From Saturnia japonica (lineage: Eukaryota; Arthropoda; Insecta; Lepidoptera; Saturniidae), in the NCBI GenBank assembly GCA_033032175.1, contig CM065304.1, forward strand, positions 16,864,001 to 16,928,000: a stretch of DNA of 64,000 nt. The letters run 5' to 3'. This document shows, in pieces, positions 13,501 to 20,639 of the stretch. The notes below the pieces were generated by a model that was not told the DNA's origin, made no database searches, and saw only the letters and a list, made by a program, of their open reading frames with translations. A program made the translations under genes and the position numbers. The first letter of the stretch is position 1; each line of letters starts with the position of its first letter.

Positions 13501-16500
13501 CTAGATAGTTGCGTCTCCGTAGATGATATTAGTAATAGGCTGGTAGAAACTGTCCATGCGGTTGGGTCCAAGTTCTTTAAAAACTCACCGTAGCAATAGG
13601 ACTCAAAAGATATCAGATCAAACCCGAAAACTCATGGCGGATCGGAGTGATATGACGCTGCAGTCTTCCGATGACGCTAAGTCCTATAGGCAGCTCAATA
13701 GATCTATTCATAAATCCTTGTGACACGATGTCCGGTCTTACAATACCAAAAGTATTAAAGAGACGATAGAGCGGAATAAAGGCTCCAAAGTGTTCGCAAG
13801 GAATGGTTGAAGAATGAATGAAGGAATGGTTGAATGGTTGGGCAGAGCCAGTTGACGAAGCTGAAAATGGATGATGGCAGCGTAGCGTCCACCAAGCCAG
13901 AGGTATTAAGGGAGATCGAAAGGTTCTATGGGCAGTTATATACCTCGTCAACTAAGCCTGTTACCAGCCCGGCTAAAGATCCGAGAGCCGGGCTGACCCG
14001 ACACTATACCGAAGATATCCCCGACATCACCCTGTACGAGATTAGGATGGCCCTTAAGCAGCTTAAGAATAACAAGGCGCCGGGTGATGACGGAATTACA
14101 TCAGAGCTTTTTAAAGCGGGTGGAACACCGGTACTTAAGGTCCTGCAGAAGCTCTTTAATTCCGTTATACTCGAGGGTAAAACGCCGGAAACGTGGGGCG
14201 GCGGCGTGGTGGTCCTGTTCTTCAAGAAAGGTGATAAAACCTTATTGAAGAATTATCGGCCCATCTCGTTGCTGAGCCATGTTTATAAGCTGTTTTCGAG
14301 GGTCATCACGAATCGTCTCGAGCACAAGTTTGATAACTTCCAGCCTCCCGAAAAAGCCGGTTTCCGAAAAGGCTTTAGCACCGTAGACCACATCTATACG
14401 CTGCGGCAGATTATACAGAAAAAGCCTTTGATTCGGTCGAAACCTGGGCAGTGTTGCAGTCTCTCCAGCGGTGCCGTATTGACTATCGATATATCGAAGT
14501 GTTGAAGTGCTTGTACAACAACGCCACCATGTCTGTCCGAGTACAGGAGCAGTGCACGAAGGCAATTCCTTTGAGAAGAGGCGTTAGACAGGGAGACGTA
14601 ATATCTCCGAAACTGCTTACCACCGCTCTAGAGGACGCCTTCAAGCTCCTGGAATGGCAAGGACTCGGCATCAATGTCAATGGCGAGTACATCACTCACC
14701 TTCGATTTGCTGACGACATCGTAGTCATGGCAGAATCGCTGGAAGATCTTGGCACAATGCTCGATGGCCTCGACAAAGTTTCTCAACAGGTGGGCCTTAA
14801 AATGAACATGGACAAGACGAAAATCATGTCGAATATCCATGTGGTGCCCACCCCAGTATCAGTTGGGAACTCTTGTCTAGAAGTTGTTGAAGAATATGTC
14901 TACCTGGGACAAACAGTTCAGTTAGGTAGGTCCGATTTTGAAAAAGAGGTCAGTCGACGTATCCAACTCAGCTGGGCAGCGTTCGGGAAACTGCGCGACG
15001 TCTTCTCGTCCAAAATATCTCAGTGCCTCAAGACGAAAGTCTTTGACCAGTGTGTGTTGCCAGTGATGACATACGGCACAGAGACGTGGTCGCTCACTAT
15101 GGGCCTCATAAGAAAGCTAAAGGTCGCTCAGCGAGCTATGGAGAGGGCTATGCTTGGTGTTTCTCTACGAGATCGAATCAGAAATGAGGAGATCCGTAGA
15201 CAAACTAAGTTAACCGACATAGCCAAAAGGATTAGCAAGTTGAAGTGGCAGTGGGCGGCGCACATAGTTCGGAGAACTGACGGCCGTTGGGGCAGAAAGG
15301 TTCTCGAGTAGAGACCACGCACCGGAAAGCGCAGCGTAGGACGGCCCCCCACTAGATGGAAAGACGACATAATAAAGGTCGCTGGGAGCCGTTGGGTGCA
15401 GGCCGCACAAGATCGGTCGCTCTGGAGATCTATGGGGGAGGCCTATGTTCAGCAGTGGAAGTCCTGCGGCTGAAATGATGATGATGATGAAAGCCCCAAT
15501 TCTGAAGTCGACGCAAACGAAGTCGCAGACCGAAGCTAGTTCTGTATAAATCTATAAACAATAGCCGTAAGTTTAAAAAACTAAATAAATATATTTTATT
15601 TTTATATCCTTACCTCATGCGAGGAGAGGCATGTACAGATTTCCTCAGCAACTTCTTCATCAGAGTCCTCATAGCCTTCGCAGTTATTCTGCATGTATCC
15701 CTGTAAAGATAATTTAAACAAATTAAAAATATTTAATTAGAAGATTTAAAATATTTCATGAAAAATATAGGTATGCATATTTTATAGGTCGCTGGAACGT
15801 GTTGAACGACAGCCTTAGCATATCTGTTTATAATAACACAATAAATTTCGATAATTAGTGATATTTGCGAACGAAACCGGACAACAAACGTTTACTCAGC
15901 ACCCAGACATAAATGGAATAATAGATATGAATTCAATACTGGCATACAAAGTTTTAGGTTTCAGTTGCAAGTTGTAAAAACAAGCACGGAAGCCGCACTA
16001 AATAAAGTATGGTAGCTCAAATCTAGCTCGAAATATTATCTCGAAAAAAAAATATTTTACAAAAATCTAACTGGTATTTAATAGCTTATTTTAATAATAA
16101 GGTCACACAGTTAGTTTACTACATATTAGTCGATGCAGACTGACTTAAATACACTGGTTTTATCTACACGAAAAGTGCACAAGGTGCACAAATGTCACGT
16201 AGCAAAGGAACTGTTCGATTGTGCAATTCCGAATAGGTATCAATTTTCTATTGCCATAATATAGAGGTGGCTTGTGGAGTTCGAAAGAAATACGTGTTAT
16301 GAAAACGACATTATTAAATAAATTTCTGTTATAGGTATGGTACAGCCAAATATATTGAGCAAAATGAAATGATGTGGTTGAAGAAGATAATTTCTTGACG
16401 TCAGACTAACATAAAAAAATACCCTATAACCTCTTTAATCAAGTGCTAAATTTACAATATTTGACAAAGAGGATGGTCATAGTTTAAGCTGTTATCGTAA

Positions 16501-17794
16501 TATTATATTACCAGTAATTAACATAGGGAATTATTGAAAGTTGTGCTTTTCAATATTTTAATAAGTTATTAGCTCCACTTATAAAGATTCACTGTAATCT
16601 AATTTGTACTAAAATACAAACATGTCATTGAAAAAAAACATGCTAATAATGATCTCTAACAAACAAAATAGTAACTTTCATTCAATTTTGGGCATACACC
16701 TTTCTTTGTCAATACAGTGTAAACTCTTTATAACATTATCCTTTATAACGATAAACTCCCTATAACGTTGAAGTGAGCCAAACTTGGTTGGTTTGCGTTA
16801 AAACCCACTTATTGAAACCTCACTCCATAAAACGATAACTCTCTATAACGACAAAAAATGCTCAGTCCCTTGAGTTTCGTTATAAAGAGTTTACACTGTA
16901 TTTAAGTTTGACATTGAATTGGCTTTACAGTGCAACTTGCTGGAGCACGCTATAGTTGCTTGGGGAAATATTTTCCACTCCAGGAGGGTAGTTAGCTTAA
17001 ACTACTACTAATAAAAAAGCCACCTTCATACTATATTTTATAGAACAACGCTTATTACAAGAATAATTGTCACTTACAGAAGATTTAATAAACCCTGATT
17101 CGCTTTTCACAGTATCATTGAGGCCGAGAAGTCTCTCAGCGTTTGTTGTCGATTGCAGGTTGAAATCCTTGTTTTGAGAACTCGTGCTTGCAATACTCGA
17201 AGCATTCGAGTTCGTACGATCCGACGACCCGTTCACAGCATCAAGTTCACGTACGTCACCTTCAATCGTACACAAAGCTTCAGCGTCCGCTTTATAAAGT
17301 TTCCCTTTAGGAAATTCTTTCTTTTCTTCCGTACAACTGTTTAACAGTTTTTGCATAAAATCCGGTTTAGTAGGCGTGTTGTCTCCACTTAATTCGTCGT
17401 ATTTCGTACACTGAATCACATTATTGGTGTAAGATATTAGATCTTTGCATGTCTGTTTACTGCACCCGGGGATATTGTAATCGTTGACGACATTAGATAG
17501 TGTTGATATAGTTTCAGAACTAGAAGCTAGACTGGAGTTTCCACTCGATAGAGGTCCGAGAAAAGGAGTTGCTGATATCTTGTCATCAACTATCAATCGG
17601 GAACATTCCTTTATTATTCGGTTTTCTTCTTCAAAATCTTCTCGTTCTATATCATCAATCTGTTCTTCACCATTGATCCCCGTCTCGGTGCTTCTATCAA
17701 CCATATCCACATTTATTTCAGTCTTATTCTCATTAAGGACTTTTTTTGTCCCCTCATAAATGTCAAACGAATTGCGAGAACATGATGGATCCAT
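1396..17794 (-). CDS. ago: archipelago / Fbxw7 F-box WD40 protein, gene span, 3' end outside window
   Basis: Substrate receptor of an SCF ubiquitin ligase. In animals this family recognises phosphodegrons on proteins such as cyclin E, Myc and Notch and hands them to Cullin-1. Seven coding exons join with matching phases: 17794-17078, 15700-15614, 8482-8435, 7636-7452, 4793-4578, 3971-3683 and 1577-1396. They total 1724 nt, 574 codons plus 2 nt. The order is a Ser/Glu/Asp-rich N-terminus, an acidic run, a dimerisation-like segment ([11 protein letters not shown]), the F-box ([23 protein letters not shown]) split only by normal sequence, a linker, then WD40 blades beginning [13 protein letters not shown]. 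The remaining blades are left of the window. Introns are long and full of transposons. Identification rests on strong similarity to remembered Fbxw7/Ago sequence. Confidence 0.95.
1612..1785 (+). mobile_element. Helitron-like fragment
   Basis: Contains GTTTGAACGCGCTAATCTC, then a 'GAACTATCATCCAGTTTGAAAAA'-type segment in diverged form and ATTATAGGCTACAT. This series is characteristic of a very common lepidopteran Helitron. Neither terminus is present. It lies about 35 bp upstream of archipelago exon 7. Confidence 0.45.
1837..1988. repeat. Small inverted-repeat (MITE-like) element
   Basis: GTGATGCAATGTA at 1837-1849 is perfectly inverted at 1976-1988. Inside, CAATAGAAT-GCAT and its inverse form a second hairpin (about 1932-1971). 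No coding capacity. Looks like a non-autonomous DNA transposon in intron 6 of archipelago. Confidence 0.45.
1995..3682. other. Remainder of archipelago intron 6, nothing recognised
   Basis: AT-rich sequence with short low-complexity stretches (2930-2990 TATA-rich). Reading frames here are short and show no codon bias or motif. Confidence 0.4.
3683..3971 (-). CDS. ago: archipelago exon 6 (post-F-box linker and first WD40 blade)
   Basis: Codes [14 protein letters not shown] after the F-box, a basic linker, [11 protein letters not shown], then [17 protein letters not shown] and [17 protein letters not shown]. The first base completes an AG|G arginine codon with the previous exon; the end is phase 0 before GTGAGA. 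The exon joins directly to CIRTL of exon 7, as in Fbxw7. Confidence 0.95.
4156..4368 (+). mobile_element. Copia-type LTR
   Basis: Begins TGTAGTAGTTATAG and ends TGTAACCA, with AATAAA-like polyadenylation sequence inside (4322-4330). It is followed two bases later by a copia-type primer site (next entry). No gag or pol follows, so only a truncated 5' end remains in archipelago intron 5. Confidence 0.5.
4369..4450 (+). mobile_element. Copia-type primer-binding site and leader
   Basis: AGGATATGGGCCAGCAC resembles the half-tRNA initiator-Met primer site of copia elements (consensus near GGTTATGGGCCCAG). The leader then stops without coding sequence. Confidence 0.45.
4578..4793 (-). CDS. ago: archipelago exon 5 (F-box)
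   Basis: Encodes [18 protein letters not shown], then [17 protein letters not shown] and [18 protein letters not shown], ending TCRYWR. This is the dimerisation region and F-box that bind Skp1. The acceptor TTTAAACAG fixes the start at 4793: its single G completes a lysine codon begun in the previous exon. The donor GTAAGT at 4577 leaves AG of an arginine codon. Confidence 0.95.
4794..5425. other. Intron 4 sequence, nothing recognised
   Basis: AT-rich with a T-run at 4969-4981. No motif, repeat partner or exon candidate seen on either strand. Confidence 0.4.
5426..5670 (-). mobile_element. LTR-like fragment (gypsy type), probable solo LTR
   Basis: On the minus strand it ends ...ACCCGATTATAACA, closely matching the LTR end at 6643 (ACCCATTTATAATAACA). 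A polypurine-like AGAGAGAGA stretch lies inside. The other end is not clearly defined, because a Tc1 remnant begins at 5674. Confidence 0.3.
5674..6420 (+). pseudogene. Tc1-family transposon remnant (5' half)
   Basis: Starts CAGTGGTGGTCATA after TA, a usual Tc1 end. From about 6040 a start [19 protein letters not shown] reads into a stop, then [13 protein letters not shown] later block at 6250-6420 reads [12 protein letters not shown] and [20 protein letters not shown], the helix-turn-helix and GRPRK-type hook. The DDE catalytic domain is missing, and the copy is cut where gypsy-like sequence starts. Confidence 0.6.
6421..6720 (-). mobile_element. Gypsy-like LTR end, primer site and leader
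   Basis: On the minus strand an LTR end ...TAATAACA at 6643 is followed at once by TTGGTGGCAGCGATGGGAT, a primer-site/leader sequence frequent in insect gypsy elements. The leader runs to about 6421 and stops at the Tc1 remnant. No gag is present. Confidence 0.4.
6735..6830 (+). pseudogene. 3' end of a LINE reverse-transcriptase ORF
   Basis: Translates as [20 protein letters not shown] and QDRNK then stop. This corresponds to the conserved GRP-RW-DD...TW-R-AQDR-W tail of RTE-like LINEs. Only the last 30 or so codons survive. Confidence 0.5.
7005..7422. mobile_element. Terminal-inverted-repeat element, long copy
   Basis: CAGTGTAAACTCTTTATAAC at the left end is inverted at the right end. TA flanks the left side and TC the right (a decayed TA duplication). 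A shorter relative lies at 16715-16898 with the same ends. The termini resemble pogo/Tigger-type Tc1-mariner ends (CAGT...AACTC-ATAACG). No transposase. The right end is only 29 bp from the donor of archipelago exon 4. Confidence 0.7.
7452..7636 (-). CDS. ago: archipelago exon 4
   Basis: Encodes [20 protein letters not shown] and ...[10 protein letters not shown]. Starts in phase 0 after ATATTACAG and ends with AA of a lysine codon before GTAAAG. This region precedes the dimerisation segment. Its end phase matches exon 5 exactly. Confidence 0.88.
8435..8482 (-). CDS. ago: archipelago exon 3, 48-nt acidic micro-exon
   Basis: Sixteen codons, [16 protein letters not shown], between acceptor TTGTTCTAG and donor GTAAGT, phase 0 at both ends. 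It continues the acidic N-terminal region. Its length and phase let it be skipped without a frameshift. It is too short for ordinary ORF calling; the evidence is the splice signals and phase. Confidence 0.8.
8590..8945. repeat. Probable repeat with CCGTAACC/CCGAAAC motifs
   Basis: Contains several CCGTAACC, CCATAACCGAAAC and ATCCGGAA blocks in both orientations, suggesting a foldback or MITE. No second copy in the window to confirm it. Confidence 0.25.
9280..10260 (+). pseudogene. Mariner-family transposase, broken
   Basis: Pieces in order: [20 protein letters not shown], then (from about 9430) a [10 protein letters not shown] hook, [59 protein letters not shown] and FLQGRKF. These follow the mariner (DD34D) order. 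Stops and frameshifts lie near 9390, 9797 and 9885-9930, and the second catalytic Asp reads Glu (HENARPH in place of HDNARPH). No convincing terminal repeats found. It lies in archipelago intron 2. Confidence 0.85.
10261..10825. other. Intron sequence, no gene
   Basis: Mixed sequence. A GTACTGTGCTTACC segment at about 10547 is inverted near 573-588, hinting at another dispersed repeat. Nothing else recognised. Confidence 0.3.
10826..11610 (-). pseudogene. Non-LTR reverse-transcriptase fragment
   Basis: Minus-strand pieces: [33 protein letters not shown] (motif A Asp), [20 protein letters not shown] (YADD box), then [15 protein letters not shown] and [17 protein letters not shown]. The order is that of a LINE RT, probably RTE-related. 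Several frameshifts separate the pieces, and no endonuclease or 3' end is attached. Confidence 0.8.
11950..12192 (+). mobile_element. Short non-autonomous Helitron-like element
   Basis: Begins TCTATACCATTACTATAAAG and ends GGTGAAACCGTGGAGCACAACTAAT, with the TC start and CTAAT (CTRRT) end expected of Helitrons. No coding content. It abuts another Helitron-like element starting at 12193. Confidence 0.6.
12517..13593 (+). pseudogene. RTE endonuclease domain, one in-frame stop
   Basis: APE-type endonuclease that nicks target DNA for LINE insertion. Visible motifs: [11 protein letters not shown] (usual NVRT-like start), LSEVRRE (catalytic Glu), [16 protein letters not shown], then [23 protein letters not shown] and GSDHRMV (catalytic Asp-His). 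A TAA at 13132-13134 interrupts the frame between ELGVG and FGYGQ. Upstream and downstream parts are in the same frame, so this is a simple nonsense change. A frameshift follows near 13575. Confidence 0.85.
13834..15311 (+). pseudogene. RTE reverse transcriptase with motif A deleted
   Basis: Pieces: [60 protein letters not shown], then (other frame) [43 protein letters not shown] and the tail [17 protein letters not shown]. The frame changes at about 14420. There the segment that should carry motif A (the ..FVDYEK.. stretch with the first catalytic Asp) is absent, leaving KAFDS-like sequence directly after IIQK. The C-terminal [11 protein letters not shown] tail is after a TAG at 15309-15311. 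Confidence 0.85.
15614..15700 (-). CDS. ago: archipelago exon 2
   Basis: Twenty-nine codons beginning [20 protein letters not shown] and ending CLSSHE, phase 0 at both ends, with acceptor TCTTTACAG and donor GTAAGG. Acidic N-terminal region. It joins in frame to the DDDD micro-exon. Confidence 0.82.
16715..16898. mobile_element. Terminal-inverted-repeat element, short copy
   Basis: Same CAGTGTAAACTCTTTATAAC ends as 7005-7422, here with an intact TA duplication on both sides. It has lost about 230 bp of the interior relative to the long copy. It lies in archipelago intron 1, 180 bp from the donor of exon 1. Confidence 0.75.
17078..17794 (-). CDS. ago: archipelago exon 1 (start codon, N-terminus)
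   Basis: 239 codons beginning [15 protein letters not shown] and ending GFIKSS before GTAAGT, phase 0. Rich in Ser, Asn, Asp and Glu with no domain, as expected of the disordered Fbxw7/Ago N-terminus. The ATG at 17794 is chosen because it is the first in frame and has TATAATGG context. A TTGAATTCCAG acceptor 15 bp upstream suggests an earlier 5'-UTR exon that I could not locate. Confidence 0.85.
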
Positions 17795-17809
17795 TATAGT
17801 ATGCACAAA

Positions 17810-18335
17810 CTGGAATTCAAATACTTAATAAATAATCGGTCTATTTTATTATTAAACAAACCACAGATTTACCTTTGTCTCAAACTTGTGAAACAAACTA
17901 TACTCGCCCGTGAAATTCGACAGAGGACATATTATTGCAATTATTAGATAGTACCTCATACAGGTGACTCTATACACTTATAATTATCATACCACATCAG
18001 ATATCCATGTCCATAAATGTGGTAAATTAAAAAAAAAAGTAGCTTATAGACACAAAAACCAAAATTGACATACTAGACTTGAGAAAGTATTCATATTTTT
18101 ATCTAGAAGAACACAGCAGCGTGTCAGTAAAATTCGGAAAACAAAAGGGCGAAAAACAGTCACTGTGTATGTATATTTACATGAAATATTTCGAGCTACT
18201 TTCGTAATTTATGGATATAAATGATAAACTATTCGATCTACACACTTGAAATGTTGTATATTTAATAAACTTCCCTAAACAACTAGTGAATCCCAAAATT
18301 CACGAACAAAACTATTATAAACACCTCAAAAGTTA
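17810..18335. other. Upstream region of archipelago coding sequence, nothing recognised
   Basis: AT-rich. Probably an intron in the 5' UTR, given the acceptor at 17810. No promoter signal I can defend. Confidence 0.3.
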
Positions 18336-18339
18336 TCAG

Positions 18340-18770
18340 GGTCTAAAAAGTTGTATTTTTATCACTCGCTTATTCACTCACTAATCAAAAAGGTACACCA
18401 CTTCTAGGTTACTCAGAAACTTAAAATTTGGCATCAAGGTACATCATTATCAAAGGATACAAAAGAAAAAATCAAAAAACTTTAAAAAAATATAATTGTA
18501 AACCAAATACTCATAAAACGGCGTTTCCATCCTCTCACTAATAGATAGCGTTATGCAAACTTAGATGATCTAGCTTTGTTTTTTTTTTTCGATTTCTATG
18601 GGCTGTAGAATATCGGCGTACTAATAATAATTAAACCAAAATATATCAAAACGCTTCAATAAAGTACAATTATTTATTTATTTTAAACGAAATAATACTC
18701 ATAATGACATCAAATACAATGGCGTTTACATCCCATAACTAAAAGACGGCGCCGTGTAGCTTTTTAAAAA
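18340..18770. repeat. Repeat with an internal imperfect duplication
   Basis: Blocks ATACTCATAAAACGGCGTTTCC/ATCC..CTAA at about 18510 recur in altered form at about 18690-18750 (ATACTCATAATG, ATGGCGTTTACATCCCATAAC). The 'TTACTCAGAAACTTAAAAT'-type segment at 18410 is also repeat-like. Element class unknown. Confidence 0.3.
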
Positions 18771-18814
18771 GTAATGATATTCCAATAAAAACAACGTGAA
18801 AAGAGCCCGAGTTT

Positions 18815-18935
18815 TTTTTTTTTTTTTTTAACTGACTACACTGTTAGCCTTAGGGGCCCTATCCAAAAACAGAGCCGCTGTGGCTTTTACAAATTCACCG
18901 GACTTGAGGTGCCAAGTTCCATAGCTGTTCCTTTA
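18815..18935 (-). repeat. LINE-tail repeat, short copy
   Basis: On the minus strand it reads CAAGTCCGGTGAA-TTGTAAAAGCC, AGCGGCTCTG and CCCCTAAGGCTAACAGTG, then an A-run. This is the same 3' end as at 31340-31494, 36690-37368 and 50385-50905. The A-tail shows it moved by retrotransposition. Confidence 0.6.
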
Positions 18936-18939
18936 ATTA

Positions 18940-19900
18940 CAGATGTAGGAATGTACGTTCTTCCATTCATTTACAAAACAATACGATACTTTCTGTAATA
19001 TGTGATTTCTAACTTAGTTTTAAATAATTTAAAATAGGTATATAGCGTGAACATGCAAATTAACAGCTAGACTCTGTGCGATTAGACGAACCGTCGTGGG
19101 ATTTGAGGGCGCGCCAAGAGTTCATTTGTCGTTTTTGAAACGATGACAACATCACGATATCATCACGGTACGAGTAATATTTTGATACTTTTACTATTTA
19201 CTAAACTAAATTCTTTTCCTTAATACCATAACCTGGTTTTTTCCTCTTAGGCTTAACACTAATTTTCAATAATTAGTTCACTAAAATGCCACGACGCGAT
19301 GGTTCTCTTTTCGAAGACTATAAATCAAATAAAATCAAAAGTATGATTACCACTCAGTTATCTCTTTTTTAACTTTCTTCGTAAATTTCAGCAAATCTAA
19401 CCATGGCATTATCACCATTAGGATTGATTTTTAACCTCCGACAAACAGAAGGATGTTATAAGTTTAACATGTTGTATCTGTATGATATCGTAGCTCCAAA
19501 GCGGATGAATCAATTTTAATTTAGTTTATTTTGTTTTAAAGGTTACATAATCGCGAGTATTAGCTATCATTCATAAATATTTGTTCAACTGTTTGCAGAT
19601 CATCAGCTCTTTTCTAGTTGATGGGGATGGAAGGGATACGAGCAATTTCCACATGTGTGATCGATTCGAAATTTGAAATCCTATTAATTCATTGATTTAC
19701 AATAACATGGCAACCTGGACCTAATGATGCAGCATCGTTTGGAATCTGCAGGATACTCAACTACACACTAACTTACAGCAGAGATATCGTATTTGGGCTC
19801 ATTGGTATGAACTCCAATCAATTTTTTGTGTTTCGGGAGTTTTTTCATTTTTAATTTACTTTGTTAAAAAATTCTATTCGTATAAATATAACATATTATA
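18940..19900. other. Non-coding, nothing recognised
   Basis: AT-rich. The longest frames are under 40 codons. No repeat partner found in this window. Confidence 0.3.
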
Positions 19901-19906
19901 TTATAT

Positions 19907-20100
19907 ACTAGCTGTGACCGCGATTTCGTTCGCATGGACTATAGAATGCCGTCGCTTGGACATACGCGCGAGTCGTGCTTCTCCCGTTCACGGTTATATG
20001 CTTATTGTTGGGGACCCTTAAAAGATCAACATATGCTTTCGACACATGCTTATTACAAGATATGTACTTTTCCTATTACCAATATATAAAAATACCTAAA
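19907..20100 (-). mobile_element. Truncated Helitron-like element
   Basis: Starts ACTAGCTGTGACCGCGATTT (reverse complement of a Helitron-like end) and continues as the 3' portion of the 20139-20638 family. It lies head-to-head with that copy, so the pair mimics a long inverted repeat. Confidence 0.5.
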
Positions 20101-20138
20101 CCGAACCTATCGTTTTTTCTTCTGCCTCGTACCCTACA

Positions 20139-20638
20139 TCTATACAATTAATTAAATTGAAGAGTCTGTAATATTACTAAATACTTATGAAAGTATATAC
20201 GGAACATATAACAAAAAAGTAATATTTAAAATTTATGTCCGTCTGTCTGTTTGTTCCGGGTAATTTCCGAAATGGTTGGACCAATTTTGGCGAGACTTTC
20301 ACTAACAGATAGCTGATGTTATAAGGAGTAACTTACGCTACTTTTATTTTAGATAAAGAATTAGGGTTCCGCACAAATACGAAAAAACTGGTCACGGTGA
20401 ATTAATTCGGGCGCAAGGCTTACGTTAAGTAAACCATAAGAGATATATCAAATTAATGTGTTGTAGGCATTAAAGAGACCTAAAAAATCAGCAAGAGTAT
20501 ACGTCTATTTTGTAGGGAACACCCACAATAAGGATGGATATAACCGGAAGCGGGGGTAGCGAGATTCGCGCGTGTGCCCGATCGACGGCATTCTGTAGTC
20601 ACATGACCGAAGCCGCGGGCACAGCTGGCACAGCTAGT
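20139..20638 (+). mobile_element. Helitron-like non-autonomous element, complete
   Basis: Begins TCTATACAATTAATTAAATTG, contains GTCTGTCTGTTTGTTC, a GGTTGGACC-ATTTT block and TTAGGGTTCCGC, and ends GAAGCCGCGGGCACAGC..CAGCTAGT. The TC start, CTAGT end and lack of ORFs fit a non-autonomous Helitron. Copies at 25213-25749 and 30698-31216 have the same layout. Confidence 0.65.
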
Positions 20639-20639
20639 A

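Larger units (their letters stand above)
12322..15490 (+). mobile_element. RTE-type LINE, near full length, inactive
   Basis: The 5' region (GCCGTGGTGGTTCCGGC, GTGTCGTAAGAGGCGACTAA written in near form at 12370-12390) is typical of lepidopteran RTE elements. It is followed by an endonuclease, a reverse transcriptase and a 3' tail of ATGATGATGATGA. There is a C-rich run at 12500-12516. It lies in archipelago intron 2, in the opposite orientation to the gene. Confidence 0.85.
12193..15540 (+). mobile_element. Helitron-like element split by a LINE
   Basis: Left part 12193-12315 carries ATAAATGTGAAAGTT and ACGGCTGAACGGATT; right part 15491-15540 carries CGCAAACGAAGTCGCAGACC and ends GCTAGT. Together they match the usual order of a common lepidopteran Helitron, with the RTE element at 12322-15490 inserted between them. 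Confidence 0.55.

Noticed and set aside
16718..16898. Considered as an archipelago regulatory element because of conserved sequence with 7005-7422
   Set aside because: Inverted ends and a TA duplication show it is a transposable element copy.
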